A DNA stretch of 64,000 nt from Dermacoccus nishinomiyaensis (GTDB taxonomy: Bacteria > Actinomycetota > Actinomycetes > Actinomycetales > Dermatophilaceae): NCBI RefSeq assembly GCF_900447535.1, contig NZ_UFXX01000002.1, positions 248,001 to 312,000 on the forward strand, in the 5' to 3' direction. Both the position numbers and the translations under genes were made by a program. Positions 37,971 to 47,745 of this stretch are shown piece by piece. Position 1 is the stretch's first letter. The number at the start of each line of letters is the position of its first letter. The notes under the pieces were generated by a model. That model had not been told where the DNA came from, ran no database searches, and saw only the letters and a list, made by a program, of their open reading frames with translations.

Positions 37971-38729
37971 TCAGATCGAGCCGCCGCCGTCGATCGTCAG
38001 CACCATGCCGTTGATGTTCGTGTCTTCGAACAGCAGCATGCGCAGCGTCGGCGTGATGTTCTCCGGCTCGACGAGACGGTTCGTCGGCGTCCGGCGGGTG
38101 ATCGTCGACAGCTGCTCGGTGCCGAGCACGGAGCTCATCTCCGACGCGAAGAAGCCGGGCGCGATCGAGTTGACGAGGAATCGCCCGTGCATCTCCCGCG
38201 CGAGCGAGCGCGTCGCGGCGTCGAGGCCACCCTTCGTCGCCGAGTACGCGACGAGGCCGGCGTAACCGCGCTGCGCGCAGACGCTCGTCACGTTGACGAT
38301 GCGGCCCTTGCCGACCTTCGCCATCGCGTGACGCATGAACGCGCGCGTGACGAGCAGCGTCGCCGTCAGGTTGGTCGAGATGATGTCCTCGATGCGCTCC
38401 GGCGTCGTGTGCAGGTGCAGCGAGTCCTGACCGATCGCCGCGTTGTTGACGAGCGCGTCGATCGGGCCGAGCACCTTCGCGGCGTCCTTGATGAACGACG
38501 TGACGGCCTTCGAATCCGTGATGTCGACCGAGCCGACGTACACGCGCTCCGGGTTGGCGTCCATGAGCTGCTGCAGTTCGGGCGTGACGGTGCGGGCGAA
38601 CGCCGCGACCTTCGCGCCGTTCGCGAGCACCTCCTCGACGAACGCGAGGCCGAGGCCGCGCGAGCCTCCGGAGATGAGGACGCAGGAGGCTGCGGGGATG
38701 ACGTTCGGCTCGTTCGTGGTCTCAGACAT
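37971..38729 (-). CDS. FabG-like short-chain dehydrogenase/reductase
   Basis: A classical SDR of 252 residues with the cofactor motif ISGGSRGLGLAF, NNAAIG, the catalytic Ser (VNVTSVCAQ) and YSATKGG (Tyr-x-x-x-Lys), and the C-terminal LTIDGGGSI. Closest in layout to 3-oxoacyl-ACP reductases, which use NADPH. It overlaps the AMP-ligase gene by eight bases and belongs to the ACP-ligase-reductase set, so reduction of a carrier-bound 3-keto (or similar) group is the simplest proposal. Sugar dehydrogenase activity cannot be excluded. Confidence 0.85.
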   Translation of the reverse strand: MSETTNEPNVIPAASCVLISGGSRGLGLAFVEEVLANGAKVAAFARTVTPELQQLMDANPERVYVGSVDITDSKAVTSFIKDAAKVLGPIDALVNNAAIGQDSLHLHTTPERIEDIISTNLTATLLVTRAFMRHAMAKVGKGRIVNVTSVCAQRGYAGLVAYSATKGGLDAATRSLAREMHGRFLVNSIAPGFFASEMSSVLGTEQLSTITRRTPTNRLVEPENITPTLRMLLFEDTNINGMVLTIDGGGSI

Positions 38730-40008
38730 CGCTCTTCAGGCTCTCTTTGATCGGGATCTCACTCAGGTACTTGACGCGGCGTGGCACCGCGTATTCGGGC
38801 AGTCGCTCGGCGCACCACGCCTGCAGCGCAGCCTGGTCGGGCGCACCGGGGTCACCCTTGGCGAGGCCGTCGCGCAGGACGACGTCCGCTGCGACGACGT
38901 TGCCGACGAGCGGCGCCTTGCGCCCGCGCACGGCGGCCCAGGCGACGTCGGGGTGCTCGAGCAGCACTGCCCGCACGGCGCCCGCGGACGCCTTCGACCC
39001 GCCGACGTTGATCTCGTCGCTCGCGATGCGGCCGGTGATGACGACGCGTCCTTCGGCGATCTCGACGTGGTCGCCGGTGTGGATGACGGCGTCCATGCCC
39101 TCGGCGGCCTTCGGCGAGGCGATGAGCAGCTCACCGTCCTCGACGCTCAGGCGCGGGCGCCCGGCGACCTCGCGCTCCAGCCAGGTCTCGGGGAATCCGG
39201 CGAGCCCGTCGTGGACGGCGATCGCCGCACCGGCCTCGGAGCTCGCGTAGATCCATGAGATACGTGCGTCGGGGAAGACCTCACGCAGTCGGTCGAGGAT
39301 GCCCTGGTCGACGGGTTCGCCGCCGAGCGTGATCTGTTCGAGCTTCAGCTGGGCGAGCACGTCACCGTTGCGCCACAGCGCTTGACGCCAGAACGTCGGC
39401 GTGCCGGATGCCGCCGTCACGCCCGCCGCGAGCGCCTGCTGCGGCCACTCGTCGAGCTGCGAGGGTTCGACGAAGACGACGTCCTGCCCGGGCATCGTGA
39501 GCGAGAGGGTGACGACCTGCCACCAGGCGTAGGCGCCCGGGGTGTAGGGGCACAACCAGGTGCGCGCAGGCTGCTGCCCCCCGACGGTCGTCAACGACTC
39601 CAGGGTGTGTGCCACCTGCTTCGGACGCCCGGTCGAACCGGACGTCAGCAACCAGATGCGGCCCGCCTCGGGCTCGCGCGGCGCCGTCGCGGCCTCGAGC
39701 GTGACGCCGCCGGCGCTGTCGCGCACGAGCGTCAGCCCCCCGTCACGCAGCTGCGCCGCCTGCTCGTCCCCGATGCGCGACGCGGTCGCGATGAGCGTCT
39801 CGCGGCCCGGGTCGAGCGCTGCGTTCCAGGCGGCCTGAGCCGCCGCGCGGTGCCCCGAGACCAGGCAGGCCGCGGCGGGCGGCAGCGTCGGTGTGTCGGA
39901 CGATGCGCCGTACGGCGCCTGCGCCAACTCAGCCCACGTGCCGTCGAACTCGCCGACGACGACGCGGTTGCCCGCGCCCGCAGGACGCGAGTCGAGCACC
40001 CCCGTCAT
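38722..40008 (-). CDS. AMP-forming acyl/aminoacyl ligase (ANL superfamily)
   Basis: A compact 428-residue adenylate-forming enzyme. The P-loop signature is LLTSGSTGRPKQV, followed by ITLGGEPV, IYASSEAGA, HTGDHVEI and a C-terminal Lys in PIKESLKSDV. The N-terminal subdomain is about 100 residues shorter than in ordinary acyl-CoA synthetases, as in small ligases that load a stand-alone carrier protein. ATG 40008 overlaps the ACP stop by four bases (ATGA), so loading of that ACP is very likely. The acid activated cannot be read from the sequence. Confidence 0.83.
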   Translation of the reverse strand: MTGVLDSRPAGAGNRVVVGEFDGTWAELAQAPYGASSDTPTLPPAAACLVSGHRAAAQAAWNAALDPGRETLIATASRIGDEQAAQLRDGGLTLVRDSAGGVTLEAATAPREPEAGRIWLLTSGSTGRPKQVAHTLESLTTVGGQQPARTWLCPYTPGAYAWWQVVTLSLTMPGQDVVFVEPSQLDEWPQQALAAGVTAASGTPTFWRQALWRNGDVLAQLKLEQITLGGEPVDQGILDRLREVFPDARISWIYASSEAGAAIAVHDGLAGFPETWLEREVAGRPRLSVEDGELLIASPKAAEGMDAVIHTGDHVEIAEGRVVITGRIASDEINVGGSKASAGAVRAVLLEHPDVAWAAVRGRKAPLVGNVVAADVVLRDGLAKGDPGAPDQAALQAWCAERLPEYAVPRRVKYLSEIPIKESLKSDV

Positions 40009-40259
40009 TCGGCCTTCTGAAGCTCGTCGATGAAGTCGAGGACGTCTCCGACGGTCTCGATGGAGCGCAGGCCGGGCGCGTCGAAGTTGAGTTCGGTGTC
40101 GAGCTCGTCCTCGACCTGCAGGGCCAGTTCGGAGAAGTCGAGCGAGCGGAAGCCGATGGTGTCGAGGCGCGCACCGTCGTCGGCGGGCAGTTCCTTGCCC
40201 TGGGCGGCGAGGACCTCGCCCATCATCGTGCGGACCTGATCGCGGCTGAGCGTGCTCAT
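40005..40259 (-). CDS. Acyl carrier protein
   Basis: An 84-residue acidic four-helix carrier protein. The attachment Ser is in IGFRSLDFSELALQVEDE; the usual D-S-L motif is changed to R-S-L, as in some carriers from special-purpose glycan and lipid clusters. It is the first gene of the minus-strand run ACP, AMP ligase, reductase, PPTase-like protein, glycosyltransferases. It is separate from the housekeeping fatty-acid ACP, which should lie elsewhere. Confidence 0.85.
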   Translation of the reverse strand: MSTLSRDQVRTMMGEVLAAQGKELPADDGARLDTIGFRSLDFSELALQVEDELDTELNFDAPGLRSIETVGDVLDFIDELQKAE

Positions 40260-40354
40260 GACTTCACCTTTGCTCGATGCTGTGACGGCCCGGCGCTCAC
40301 TCTGCGCGCCGCTGGGGGCGCAGCATGCCTGCCGTGGCCTGTTTCCTTACGGGG

Positions 40355-40361
40355 TAGTCTA
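40355..40361. promoter_or_regulatory. Overlapping divergent -10 elements between acp and pseH
   Basis: TAGTCTA reads as TAGTCT on the plus strand (40355-40360) and as TAGACT on the minus strand (40361-40356), both fitting TANNNT. They lie about 95 and 75 bases before ACP and just under 80 bases before pseH. If both are used, the two arms of the cluster share one polymerase-entry site and would compete or be co-regulated. No clear -35 boxes were found. Confidence 0.4.
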
Positions 40362-40432
40362 GACATTCCGGCTGTCTGCGCCATTTCGTGCGTTTCGGCA
40401 CCCGGCCCAGCCGTATTCGAGGGAGATCGACG

Positions 40433-40951
40433 ATGCTTCGTCCCGCCACCGACGCCGACCAGGAGAACGTGCGCACCTGGCGCAACCATGACGAGGTGCG
40501 AGCCGTGTCGCTGACGCAGCACGTCATCAGCGCTGACGAGCATGCCGCGTGGTGGGCGAACACGAAGGACAACCCGTCGCGTCACGTGCTCATCTACGAA
40601 CGCGGTGGCGTGCCGTCGGGCGTCGTCACCTTCTTCGACCTCGACGTCGACGCGAAGACGTCGTGGTGGGGTTACTACCTCGACAACGACGGCCTCACCG
40701 CGCGCGGTGAGCTGCTGCCGGCGTGGATCCAGATCCAGCGCGAGGCCGTCAAGTACGCCGACGCCGAACTCGGTCTGGACTCTCTCGACGCCGAGGTGCT
40801 CGAGATCAACGAGGGCGTGCGCCGGTTCAACAAGCGCAACGGCTTCACCGAGCTGGAGACGCAGAACCGAGAGATCGGCGGCGAGAACGTCGCCGTCATC
40901 CACGTGCGCCGCGAGCGCCCCCGCACCGACCGCCAGGAGCCGACATCATGA
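40433..40951 (+). CDS. pseH: PseH-like N-acetyl/acyltransferase (GNAT)
   Basis: A 172-residue GNAT protein like PseH, which acylates the 4-amino group of UDP-4-amino-4,6-dideoxy-N-acetyl-altrosamine, step three of pseudaminic acid synthesis. Seen are LRPATDADQENVRTWRNHDEVRA at the start, SRHVLIYERGGVPSGVVTFFDLD, WWGYYLD, and RRFNKRNGFTELE. ATG 40433 follows GGGAGA. It overlaps pseI by four bases, which supports the assignment. Whether it uses acetyl-CoA or an acyl group from the neighbouring ACP module is an open question. Confidence 0.83.
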   Translation: MLRPATDADQENVRTWRNHDEVRAVSLTQHVISADEHAAWWANTKDNPSRHVLIYERGGVPSGVVTFFDLDVDAKTSWWGYYLDNDGLTARGELLPAWIQIQREAVKYADAELGLDSLDAEVLEINEGVRRFNKRNGFTELETQNREIGGENVAVIHVRRERPRTDRQEPTS

Positions 40952-42012
40952 CGCAGAACCCGAACCAGAACATCCGCATCGGTGACGTCGAGGTCGGCCC
41001 AGGCGCCGAGCCGTACATCATCGCGGAGATGTCGGGCAACCACAACGGCAGCCTCGAGACCGCGCTCGACATCGTCCGCATGGCCGCAGCACAGGGCGCG
41101 CACGCCATCAAGCTGCAGACGTACACGGCCGACACGATCACGATCGACGTGCGCACCGACGAGTTCAAGATCTCCGGCGGGCACGAGCTGTGGGGCGATC
41201 GCTACCTCTACGACCTCTACACGGAGGCGCACACCCCGTGGGAGTGGCACGAGCCGATCTTCGCGCTCGCGAAGGAGCTCGGCATCCACGCCTTCTCCTC
41301 CCCCTTCGATCCGACGGCCGTCGACTACCTCGAGAACCTGGACGTGCCCGCGTACAAGATCGCGAGCAGCGAGATCGTCGACCTGCCGCTCATCCGGTAT
41401 GCGGCAAGCAAGGGCAAGCCGATCATCATCTCGACGGGGATGGCCTCGCTGGGTGAGATCAACGCGGCCGTCGAGGCGGCGCGCAGCACGGGCAACGAGC
41501 AGGTCATCGTGCTCGCCTGCACCGCCAACTACCCGGCCGACCCGAGCGAGTCGAACCTGCGCGGCATCCCCGTCATGCGCGACGCCCTCGGCACGCTCAT
41601 CGGCTACTCCGACCACACGATGGGCATCGGCGCGGCCGTCGCGTCCGTCGCGCTCGGCGCGGTTCTCGTCGAGAAGCACGTGACGCTGAACCGCGAGGAC
41701 GGCGGCGTCGACTCGGCATTCTCCTCCGAACCGGAGGAGCTGAACCAGCTCGTCACGCAGACGAAGATCGCGTGGCAGTGCCTCGGCGAGCCGCGCATCG
41801 GCGCCCGCGCCCAGGAGAAGGAGGGCCTGCGCTTCCGCCGCAGCCTCTACGTCGTCGAGGACGTCAAGGCCGGCGACGTCGTGACGGCGCAGAACGTGCG
41901 CTCCATCCGCCCCGCGAACGGCCTGCCCACCGACACCTTCGACACGCTCGCGGGTCGCACCTTCACTCAGGACGCTCCCAAGGGCACCCCCATGTCCTGG
42001 GATCTCGTCTGA
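40948..42012 (+). CDS. pseI: Pseudaminic acid synthase
   Basis: Condenses 2,4-diacetamido-2,4,6-trideoxy-L-altrose with phosphoenolpyruvate to give pseudaminic acid. The 354 residues show the NeuB-type TIM barrel (IIAEMSGNHNGSLE, AIKLQTYTADTIT) and the PseI-specific LYDLYTEAHTPWEWH, followed by SSPFDPTAVDYLE and KIASSEIVDLPLI. The C-terminal SAF antifreeze-like domain starts near residue 290 (SLYVVEDVKAGDVV). The TPWEWH motif separates it from NeuB and LegI. Confidence 0.93.
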   Translation: MTQNPNQNIRIGDVEVGPGAEPYIIAEMSGNHNGSLETALDIVRMAAAQGAHAIKLQTYTADTITIDVRTDEFKISGGHELWGDRYLYDLYTEAHTPWEWHEPIFALAKELGIHAFSSPFDPTAVDYLENLDVPAYKIASSEIVDLPLIRYAASKGKPIIISTGMASLGEINAAVEAARSTGNEQVIVLACTANYPADPSESNLRGIPVMRDALGTLIGYSDHTMGIGAAVASVALGAVLVEKHVTLNREDGGVDSAFSSEPEELNQLVTQTKIAWQCLGEPRIGARAQEKEGLRFRRSLYVVEDVKAGDVVTAQNVRSIRPANGLPTDTFDTLAGRTFTQDAPKGTPMSWDLV

Positions 42013-42039
42013 GCCCGACGCACCGCGGCACGCGCCGAT

Positions 42040-44400
42040 TCACCCCGAGGTGATGGGTTCCCGGCCGGCGGGCTGCTGGGGCGTCGGGGTCAGGGGGATG
42101 CGCTCCTGCGACGGTCGGCTGACGGGTTCCGTCGTCGTGAGCGTGAACGTCTCCCCCGCGTGGACGAGGTCGACGTGCCCGTCGCGCCCATCGACGTCGT
42201 CCTCCAGCGTGTAGGTGACATGGTCGCGGGTGATCGCGACGTGCACCTGCCACCCGCGCCAGCGCACCGCGAACCGCAGCGAGCGGATGGCCTGCGGTAG
42301 CGCCGGGTCGAAGCTCAGCACACCGTCGTGGTCGCGCATGCCACCGAAACCGCACACGAGGGCGAGCCATCCGCCGGCGAGGGAGGCGACGTGCACACCG
42401 TCGCGCGTGTTGTGCTCGAGGTCGCGCAGATCCATGAGCGAGGCCTCGAGCAGGTAGGCGTAGGCGAGGTCGAGATGCCCCACCTCTGCCGCGACGACGG
42501 ACTGCGTGCACGCCGACAGCGACGAGTCGCGCACGGTCAGGCGCTCGTCGTGGTCGAACGCGCGCGCCTTCTCCTCCTTCGAGAAGCTGTCCCCCATCCA
42601 GTGCAGTGCGAGGACGAGGTCGGCCTGCTTGATGACCTGCTTGCGGTACAGATCGAAGTACGTGTAGTTCATGAGCAGCGGGTAGGCGTCGGACTCGGCG
42701 CTCTCGGCAAAATCCCACACTTCTCGATCCGTCGACCCGGCGAACTGCTGGTGGACCCCGCGCTCAGCGTCGTGGTGCACCGCCATCCGCTCCGCCGCGT
42801 CACGCCAGCGTGCGAGGTCGTCGTCGACGACGCCGAGGGCTTCGGCCGCGTCCTCATGGCGTTCGGCGACGTCCGCCGCGTAGCGCAGGTTACGAGCCGC
42901 CGCCAGGTTCGTGTACGTGTTGTCGTGGACGATGGCGCTGTACTCGTCAGGCCCGGTCACTCCGCTGATGTGGAAGCACCCGTCGTCACCGTGATAGCCG
43001 AGCGACATCCACAGACGTGCCGTCTCGACGAGCAGCGGCAACGCGATCTCCCGTTCGAACGTCGTGTCCGCCGACCACCAGGCGTGACGCATCGCGGCGA
43101 GGGCGATGTCGGCGTTGATGTGCATCGCGGCCGTGCCCGCCGGCCAGTATCCCGAGCACTCCTGGCCGCGGATCGTGCGCCACGGGAACGCCGCGCCCTC
43201 GAGCTTGAGCGTCGTCGCACGCTCACGCGCCAGGTCGAGGCAGTCGCGGCGCCACATGAGCGCGTCACGGGCCGCCTCGGGCGCCGTCGCGCTGAGCACC
43301 GGCAGGACGAAGGCCTCGGTGTCCCAGAAAGAGTGACCGTCGTACCCGGGCCCCGTCAGGCCCTTCGCGGGTATCGCGCGCCCCTCGGCGCGGGCCCCGG
43401 CCTGCAGGACGTGCCACAGCCCGAACCGGACGGCCTGCTGTACCGCCGGGTCACCGTCGATCTCGACGTCGGCGCCGCGCCAGAACTCTTCCAGGTACGT
43501 GCGCTGCTCGTCGACGAGGGTCTCCCAGCCGGTGTGCAGGGCGGTCGAGAGCGAGCCGTCGACCTGATCGCGCAGTGACGCCCAACTGCGGCGCGACGAC
43601 CAGCCGTAGGCGACGAACTTCGTCACGCCGAGACGCTGACCGGGCGCAAGGCTCGTGCCGATCGTCGTGCGCGACCAATCCGGTTCGGCGTACGTGTGCA
43701 GGCTGGCCTCTCCGTGCAGGACGTGGTCGCATGCGACCGCCATGCGCAGCCCGCTTGTGCGCGTGGCGTGCATGAGCAGTGAGCGGGCACCGTTGCTGCT
43801 GTGGCACTCGGGCACGAGCACGTCGTGCAGGGCCGCCGCGACGCGCGGATCTTTCGACGTCTGGGGCAGTTCCTCGTTCGCGACGAGCTCGCTCTGGATG
43901 ACGATGCGCACGGGTGCGTCGACGGCTTCGACGGTGTAGTCGATCGCGAGGACGGCCCGCTGGGTGAAGCTCACGAGGCGGGTCGAGGTGACCTTGACGG
44001 TGCGGTTCGTGGGCGAGCGCCACACGACCTCACGGCGCAGCACGCCCGCGCGCAGGTCGAGGGTGCGCTCGTGGGAGATGATCGTGCCATACCGCATGTC
44101 GAAGGGTTCGTCGTCGACGAGCAGACGGATGATCTTGCCGTCGGTGACGTTGACGATCGTCTGCCCCACCTCCGGGTAGCCGTAGCCGGCCTCCGCGTAC
44201 GGCAACGGTCGTTCTTCGAAGAACGAGTTGAGGTAGGTGCCGGGTAACCCGGCCGGGTCTCCCTCCTCGAGGTTGCCGCGCACGCCGATGTGCCCGTTCG
44301 ACAGCGCGAACAGGCTCTCGGACTCGGCGAGGTCGTCCTCGCGCAGGCCCATCTCGCGTACCTGCCACGGTTCGACGAGCAGGCGCGCCCCGCGCGTCAT
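42040..44400 (-). CDS. Glycoside hydrolase family 65 disaccharide phosphorylase
   Basis: A 786-residue GH65 enzyme that cleaves an alpha-glucoside such as maltose, trehalose or kojibiose with phosphate to give beta-glucose-1-phosphate and glucose. It has the N-terminal beta-sandwich ([20 protein letters not shown]), the (alpha/alpha)6 barrel with [15 protein letters not shown], the general-acid Glu in [10 protein letters not shown] (about residue 482), and [11 protein letters not shown]. It overlaps the beta-phosphoglucomutase gene by four bases. Substrate cannot be read from the sequence. Confidence 0.93.
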   Translation of the reverse strand: MTRGARLLVEPWQVREMGLREDDLAESESLFALSNGHIGVRGNLEEGDPAGLPGTYLNSFFEERPLPYAEAGYGYPEVGQTIVNVTDGKIIRLLVDDEPFDMRYGTIISHERTLDLRAGVLRREVVWRSPTNRTVKVTSTRLVSFTQRAVLAIDYTVEAVDAPVRIVIQSELVANEELPQTSKDPRVAAALHDVLVPECHSSNGARSLLMHATRTSGLRMAVACDHVLHGEASLHTYAEPDWSRTTIGTSLAPGQRLGVTKFVAYGWSSRRSWASLRDQVDGSLSTALHTGWETLVDEQRTYLEEFWRGADVEIDGDPAVQQAVRFGLWHVLQAGARAEGRAIPAKGLTGPGYDGHSFWDTEAFVLPVLSATAPEAARDALMWRRDCLDLARERATTLKLEGAAFPWRTIRGQECSGYWPAGTAAMHINADIALAAMRHAWWSADTTFEREIALPLLVETARLWMSLGYHGDDGCFHISGVTGPDEYSAIVHDNTYTNLAAARNLRYAADVAERHEDAAEALGVVDDDLARWRDAAERMAVHHDAERGVHQQFAGSTDREVWDFAESAESDAYPLLMNYTYFDLYRKQVIKQADLVLALHWMGDSFSKEEKARAFDHDERLTVRDSSLSACTQSVVAAEVGHLDLAYAYLLEASLMDLRDLEHNTRDGVHVASLAGGWLALVCGFGGMRDHDGVLSFDPALPQAIRSLRFAVRWRGWQVHVAITRDHVTYTLEDDVDGRDGHVDLVHAGETFTLTTTEPVSRPSQERIPLTPTPQQPAGREPITSG

Positions 44401-45131
44401 CGCGCGTCCTCGACGAGTTCGCCCAGGTCCGTGACGACGACGTCGGCGCCGTGGGCGAGCAGTGCGTCACCCTGGCCGACGCGGTCGACCCCGATGACGT
44501 ACCCGAACGACCCGGCTCGGCCGGCCTCGACACCGGACAGGGCGTCCTCGAACACGGCGGCCTGATTCGGGCGGGCTCCTGCGAGCTTCGCGCCCGCAAG
44601 GAACGAATCGGGAGCCGGCTTGCCCGCGATGTGCTGCTCGGCGAGGGTCACGCCGTCGATGCGCCCCTCGATGAACTCGGCGAGCCCGGTGACGTCGAGC
44701 ACGGTGGCGGTGTTGGCACTCGAACTGACGACGATGCGGTGCAGCCCCGCTTCTCGCGCCGCCTCGAGGTAGCGCCGCGAGCCGTCGTAGACCGTGACGC
44801 CGTCGCGGCGGATCGTCTCGATGACGGCCTCGTTCTTGAGGTTGCCGATGCCCCACACCGTCTGCGTGCCCGGAGCGTCGCAGCGGGAGCCGTCAGGCAG
44901 GGTGAGGCCACGCGAGGCGAGGAAGTCGCGCACCCCGGCCTCGCGGGGCTTGCCGTCGACGTGGTCGAGGTAGTCGCGCTCGGCATCGAACGGCGTCTGG
45001 TCGGGATGGTGTTCGGCGAGGTAGGCGTCGAAGGTCGTCTTCCAGGCGGCGCGGTGCACACTCGCGGTGTCGGTGAGCACCCCGTCGAGGTCGAAGAGAC
45101 ACGTGGTGATGGATTCGGGCATCCCGAGCAT
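44397..45131 (-). CDS. Beta-phosphoglucomutase family HAD hydrolase
   Basis: A 244-residue HAD enzyme with the nucleophile motif [23 protein letters not shown], and the C-terminal [16 protein letters not shown]. It converts beta-glucose-1-phosphate, the GH65 product, into glucose-6-phosphate, which fits its four-base overlap with the GH65 gene. Together they form a small disaccharide-use operon. ATG 45131 was chosen for its GGGAAG box. Some HAD proteins paired this way are instead trehalose-6-phosphate phosphatase-like; the cap domain here favours phosphoglucomutase. Confidence 0.87.
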   Translation of the reverse strand: MLGMPESITTCLFDLDGVLTDTASVHRAAWKTTFDAYLAEHHPDQTPFDAERDYLDHVDGKPREAGVRDFLASRGLTLPDGSRCDAPGTQTVWGIGNLKNEAVIETIRRDGVTVYDGSRRYLEAAREAGLHRIVVSSSANTATVLDVTGLAEFIEGRIDGVTLAEQHIAGKPAPDSFLAGAKLAGARPNQAAVFEDALSGVEAGRAGSFGYVIGVDRVGQGDALLAHGADVVVTDLGELVEDAR

Positions 45132-45237
45132 GGCGACATCTTCCCTGGTGACGAACGCTGGACCGCCCCAGTGTGTCGGCAAACGCGGGTGCCGGCCAGG
45201 GCTTCGCCCTCGCCGGCACCGGGGATTCATCGGATGT

Positions 45238-46773
45238 TCAGCGGGACAGGCCCTTCTTGACCGTCTTCTTACCCGTTGTAACGATCCGCTTGCTCGCGAC
45301 CTTCGGCAGAGCCTTGCCGTGCCGCTTGGCGTAGCGCACCGTCTTCTTGACGTTGGACTTCGCGACGAACGCGGCGTAGTCCTTCTCGTCCCACTTCCAG
45401 CGCGCCCAGACGCTCTTCAGCTCGTCCTGCTGACGCTTGACGACGGCGAGCAGTTCTTCGCGGGTCTGACCCTCGTCACGCACCGTCGTCACCCACTTCG
45501 CGAGGTCGTCGGGTCGCGGGGCGCCCGCCATTGCGCCGAGGGCGGCAAGACGCGTCATGCGGTTCATCGCGGTCGGCCAGGGGTGCTTGAGGCCGTGAAC
45601 CTGCAGGGTCGACAGGTAGTCGCTCAGCGCGCGCCACACGACGTCCTCGAGCGGAGCCGGCGCGGCGGCCGGCTCGAGGAAGACGACGTCCTCGCCGTCG
45701 AGGTAGACGTTGCGCAGCCGGGCGTCCGCGTGCGAGGCCGGCACCTGGCCGTCTTCGGCCACGGCGAGCAGAGCCGCGTACCACTGCTTGAGGATCGCGC
45801 GCATCGACGGCGTGTCGGAGTCCGCCGCCATCTCGATGAGCTCCATGAGCATCGTGCGGCCCGCCGGCGGCAGGCGACGTTCGGTACCGTCCGCGTCGCG
45901 AAGGGCCTCGCCCGAGGCGTCCCAGACGCGCACCTCACCGTGCTCGCTCGCCGTGCGCAGCACGGGTTGGGACGGCACGTCGAACGCGACGATCCACCCT
46001 GCGGCGACCTCGTCCATGACGTCGGCGAGGGCGGCGGAGCGCACCGGCAGCGGCGAGGCGTAGCCGCGCAGGGCGTACGCCGCCGCGGCGTCGCGCAGCG
46101 CCGGCGATGTCGAGGTGACCTGCGTGAGGGCATCGACCCGCACCCACGAGGGGTAGAGACCCCAGGCCGACGCCTGACGCCCCGTCCCCTTGATCCACCG
46201 CTGCAGCTGGGCGAGCGTGCGCGGGCGGGTGGCGTCCCACGTGCGGAACGGCGTCCAGTCGCGGTCGAAGTTGGCCGCGTACGTGTCGATCTGGCCGGAC
46301 GTGCGGTGCAGGCCCCGCTCGTTCTCGAGGGCCATCATGACGGTGGCACCGGGCGCGGCGATGTTGAGCAGGGTCATCGCCATCTCGTGCCACGTGCGGT
46401 CGGGCGCCTCTGCGGAGAGAACGCGCGAGAAGTCGTCGACCATGAGGACGGTGTCGTACGACTCGCCCGCCGCGATGACCTGCGGCAGATCGCCGGCGAA
46501 GATCTCCGTGCCCGGCAGGAGCGTCGCGATGGTGCCGGCATCCTGAGCGGCGCGCACGACGACCGTGAGCTTCTCGGCCTCACCGGCGATGCGCTCAAGC
46601 AGGCCGAGCTCCATCGGGCCGACGACGAGGACGCGGCCACGCGCCTGCGGCACGAGATCCGCGACGAGCGGGCGCCACGACGGGCCGTCGACGTCGAGGT
46701 CGACCCAGTTCTGCATGACGCCCCGGCCGAGCAGGACGTTGTCGTACTGCTTCAGTTCGACGATTCGAGCCAT
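45238..46773 (-). CDS. Uncharacterised protein with a methyltransferase-like fold, in the surface-glycan island
   Basis: A 511-residue protein I do not recognise as a named family. The stretch [29 protein letters not shown] through [12 protein letters not shown] looks like a class I SAM-methyltransferase core, but the glycine loop is poor. A middle region (about 260-390) has kinase-like traits ([23 protein letters not shown], resembling the HxDxxxxN catalytic loop of aminoglycoside-phosphotransferase folds). The C-terminus is strongly basic ([16 protein letters not shown]). It overlaps the next upstream gene by 22 bases. It may modify the polymer (methyl or phosphate), which is an inference. 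Confidence 0.65.
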   Translation of the reverse strand: MARIVELKQYDNVLLGRGVMQNWVDLDVDGPSWRPLVADLVPQARGRVLVVGPMELGLLERIAGEAEKLTVVVRAAQDAGTIATLLPGTEIFAGDLPQVIAAGESYDTVLMVDDFSRVLSAEAPDRTWHEMAMTLLNIAAPGATVMMALENERGLHRTSGQIDTYAANFDRDWTPFRTWDATRPRTLAQLQRWIKGTGRQASAWGLYPSWVRVDALTQVTSTSPALRDAAAAYALRGYASPLPVRSAALADVMDEVAAGWIVAFDVPSQPVLRTASEHGEVRVWDASGEALRDADGTERRLPPAGRTMLMELIEMAADSDTPSMRAILKQWYAALLAVAEDGQVPASHADARLRNVYLDGEDVVFLEPAAAPAPLEDVVWRALSDYLSTLQVHGLKHPWPTAMNRMTRLAALGAMAGAPRPDDLAKWVTTVRDEGQTREELLAVVKRQQDELKSVWARWKWDEKDYAAFVAKSNVKKTVRYAKRHGKALPKVASKRIVTTGKKTVKKGLSR

Positions 46774-47591
46774 GGTTCATCCCATCCGAGGGTGTAGCGG
46801 AGTTCATCCGGGGACATGAGGTGGTCGGTGCCGAGCTCGGCCCGTGACGTCTCGAGGGCGTGCTCGATGTCGAGGTGCTCGCCGAACATCTCCGGGTAGA
46901 GGGCCTCGAGCAACCCCGCGCCGTTGAAGCCGGCCTTCACGCCGACGAATTCCATCGGGTCTCCGTACACGGCAGGCTCGCACCCGGCGGCGGCACCGTA
47001 GAAGACGGCCGTCGTCAGTCGATTGGAGATGACACGCTTGTGTTTCTTTTGCTCCTCGAGCTGACGGAAGAGGAAGAAGCGGTCGGTCCCCTTCCACTGG
47101 TTGCCGCGCCGGCCGTGGGTGATGACGCGAAAACCGGAGTCCTCGTAGTGCTTGCGGATCTCCGGGTCGTCGTACTCGACGTAGTAGAGACAGGCGGTGA
47201 CGGGGCCGTCCTCGACGGCCTTGACCTGCTCGATGAGCTTGTCGTGGCTGCCCATGACCGACTCGTAGTCGTTGGTGCCGTGGAAGGGATAGAAGATGGT
47301 GCCCTCGCGCTCGGGCGCCGGCTCGTCCTTCTTCAAATCCATGAGGTAGAGGTACGGCGCACCGATGACGGCGAAGTCGCGCCAGCCGATGACCTGACCG
47401 CGGCGTCGGTTGCGGTCGTTCCACACCAGCTTGGTGAAACTGTGGTCGTTGACGTGGCCGTACCCGAGGCCGTGCGCGAAGTTCCAGCCATGCTGGATCA
47501 CCCCGCGGATGGGGGGCGGGGACGCAGGATCGAGGCCGCAGTACTCGGCCAGGATGTGCGCGTGCCCATACCAGTGATTGGTGTGATCCAC
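46752..47591 (-). CDS. Uncharacterised surface-glycan protein, GT-B-like
   Basis: A 279-residue protein with no family I can name. It opens with NHWYGHAHILAEYCGLD and IQHGWNFAHGLGYG. The C-terminal VISNRLTTAVFYGAAAGCEPAVYGDP has the small-residue pattern of a GT-B nucleotide-sugar site, and GTIFYPFHGTNDYESVMG resembles the phosphate-binding turn of such enzymes. A capsule or teichoic-type transferase is the best guess. It lies upstream of, and overlaps, the methyltransferase-like gene, and is divergent from the duplicated GT2 pair. Confidence 0.62.
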   Translation of the reverse strand: MDHTNHWYGHAHILAEYCGLDPASPPPIRGVIQHGWNFAHGLGYGHVNDHSFTKLVWNDRNRRRGQVIGWRDFAVIGAPYLYLMDLKKDEPAPEREGTIFYPFHGTNDYESVMGSHDKLIEQVKAVEDGPVTACLYYVEYDDPEIRKHYEDSGFRVITHGRRGNQWKGTDRFFLFRQLEEQKKHKRVISNRLTTAVFYGAAAGCEPAVYGDPMEFVGVKAGFNGAGLLEALYPEMFGEHLDIEHALETSRAELGTDHLMSPDELRYTLGWDEPWLESSN

Positions 47592-47672
47592 GCGAGGACC
47601 TCCCGCACCTAGGGGTAACGAACGTCCGAAGGATACCAGCCGGCAGGTGCCGGCCCGGCGCCGTCACACCCG

Positions 47673-47706
47673 GCCCGGGAATCCGGGCGGAACGCTCGAC
47701 TAGACT
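47673..47706 (+). promoter_or_regulatory. Dyad plus -10 box before the GT2 pair
   Basis: The 16-base dyad GCCCGGGAATCCGGGC (47673-47688, six-base arms) stands 12 bases before TAGACT (47701-47706), which fits an actinobacterial -10 and is 39 bases before the start of the first GT2 gene. The dyad occupies the expected -35 zone, so it may be an operator. Confidence 0.4.
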
Positions 47707-47745
47707 CCTGATCCAGTACGTCTCGCATCGATCCGAGGAGGTCGG

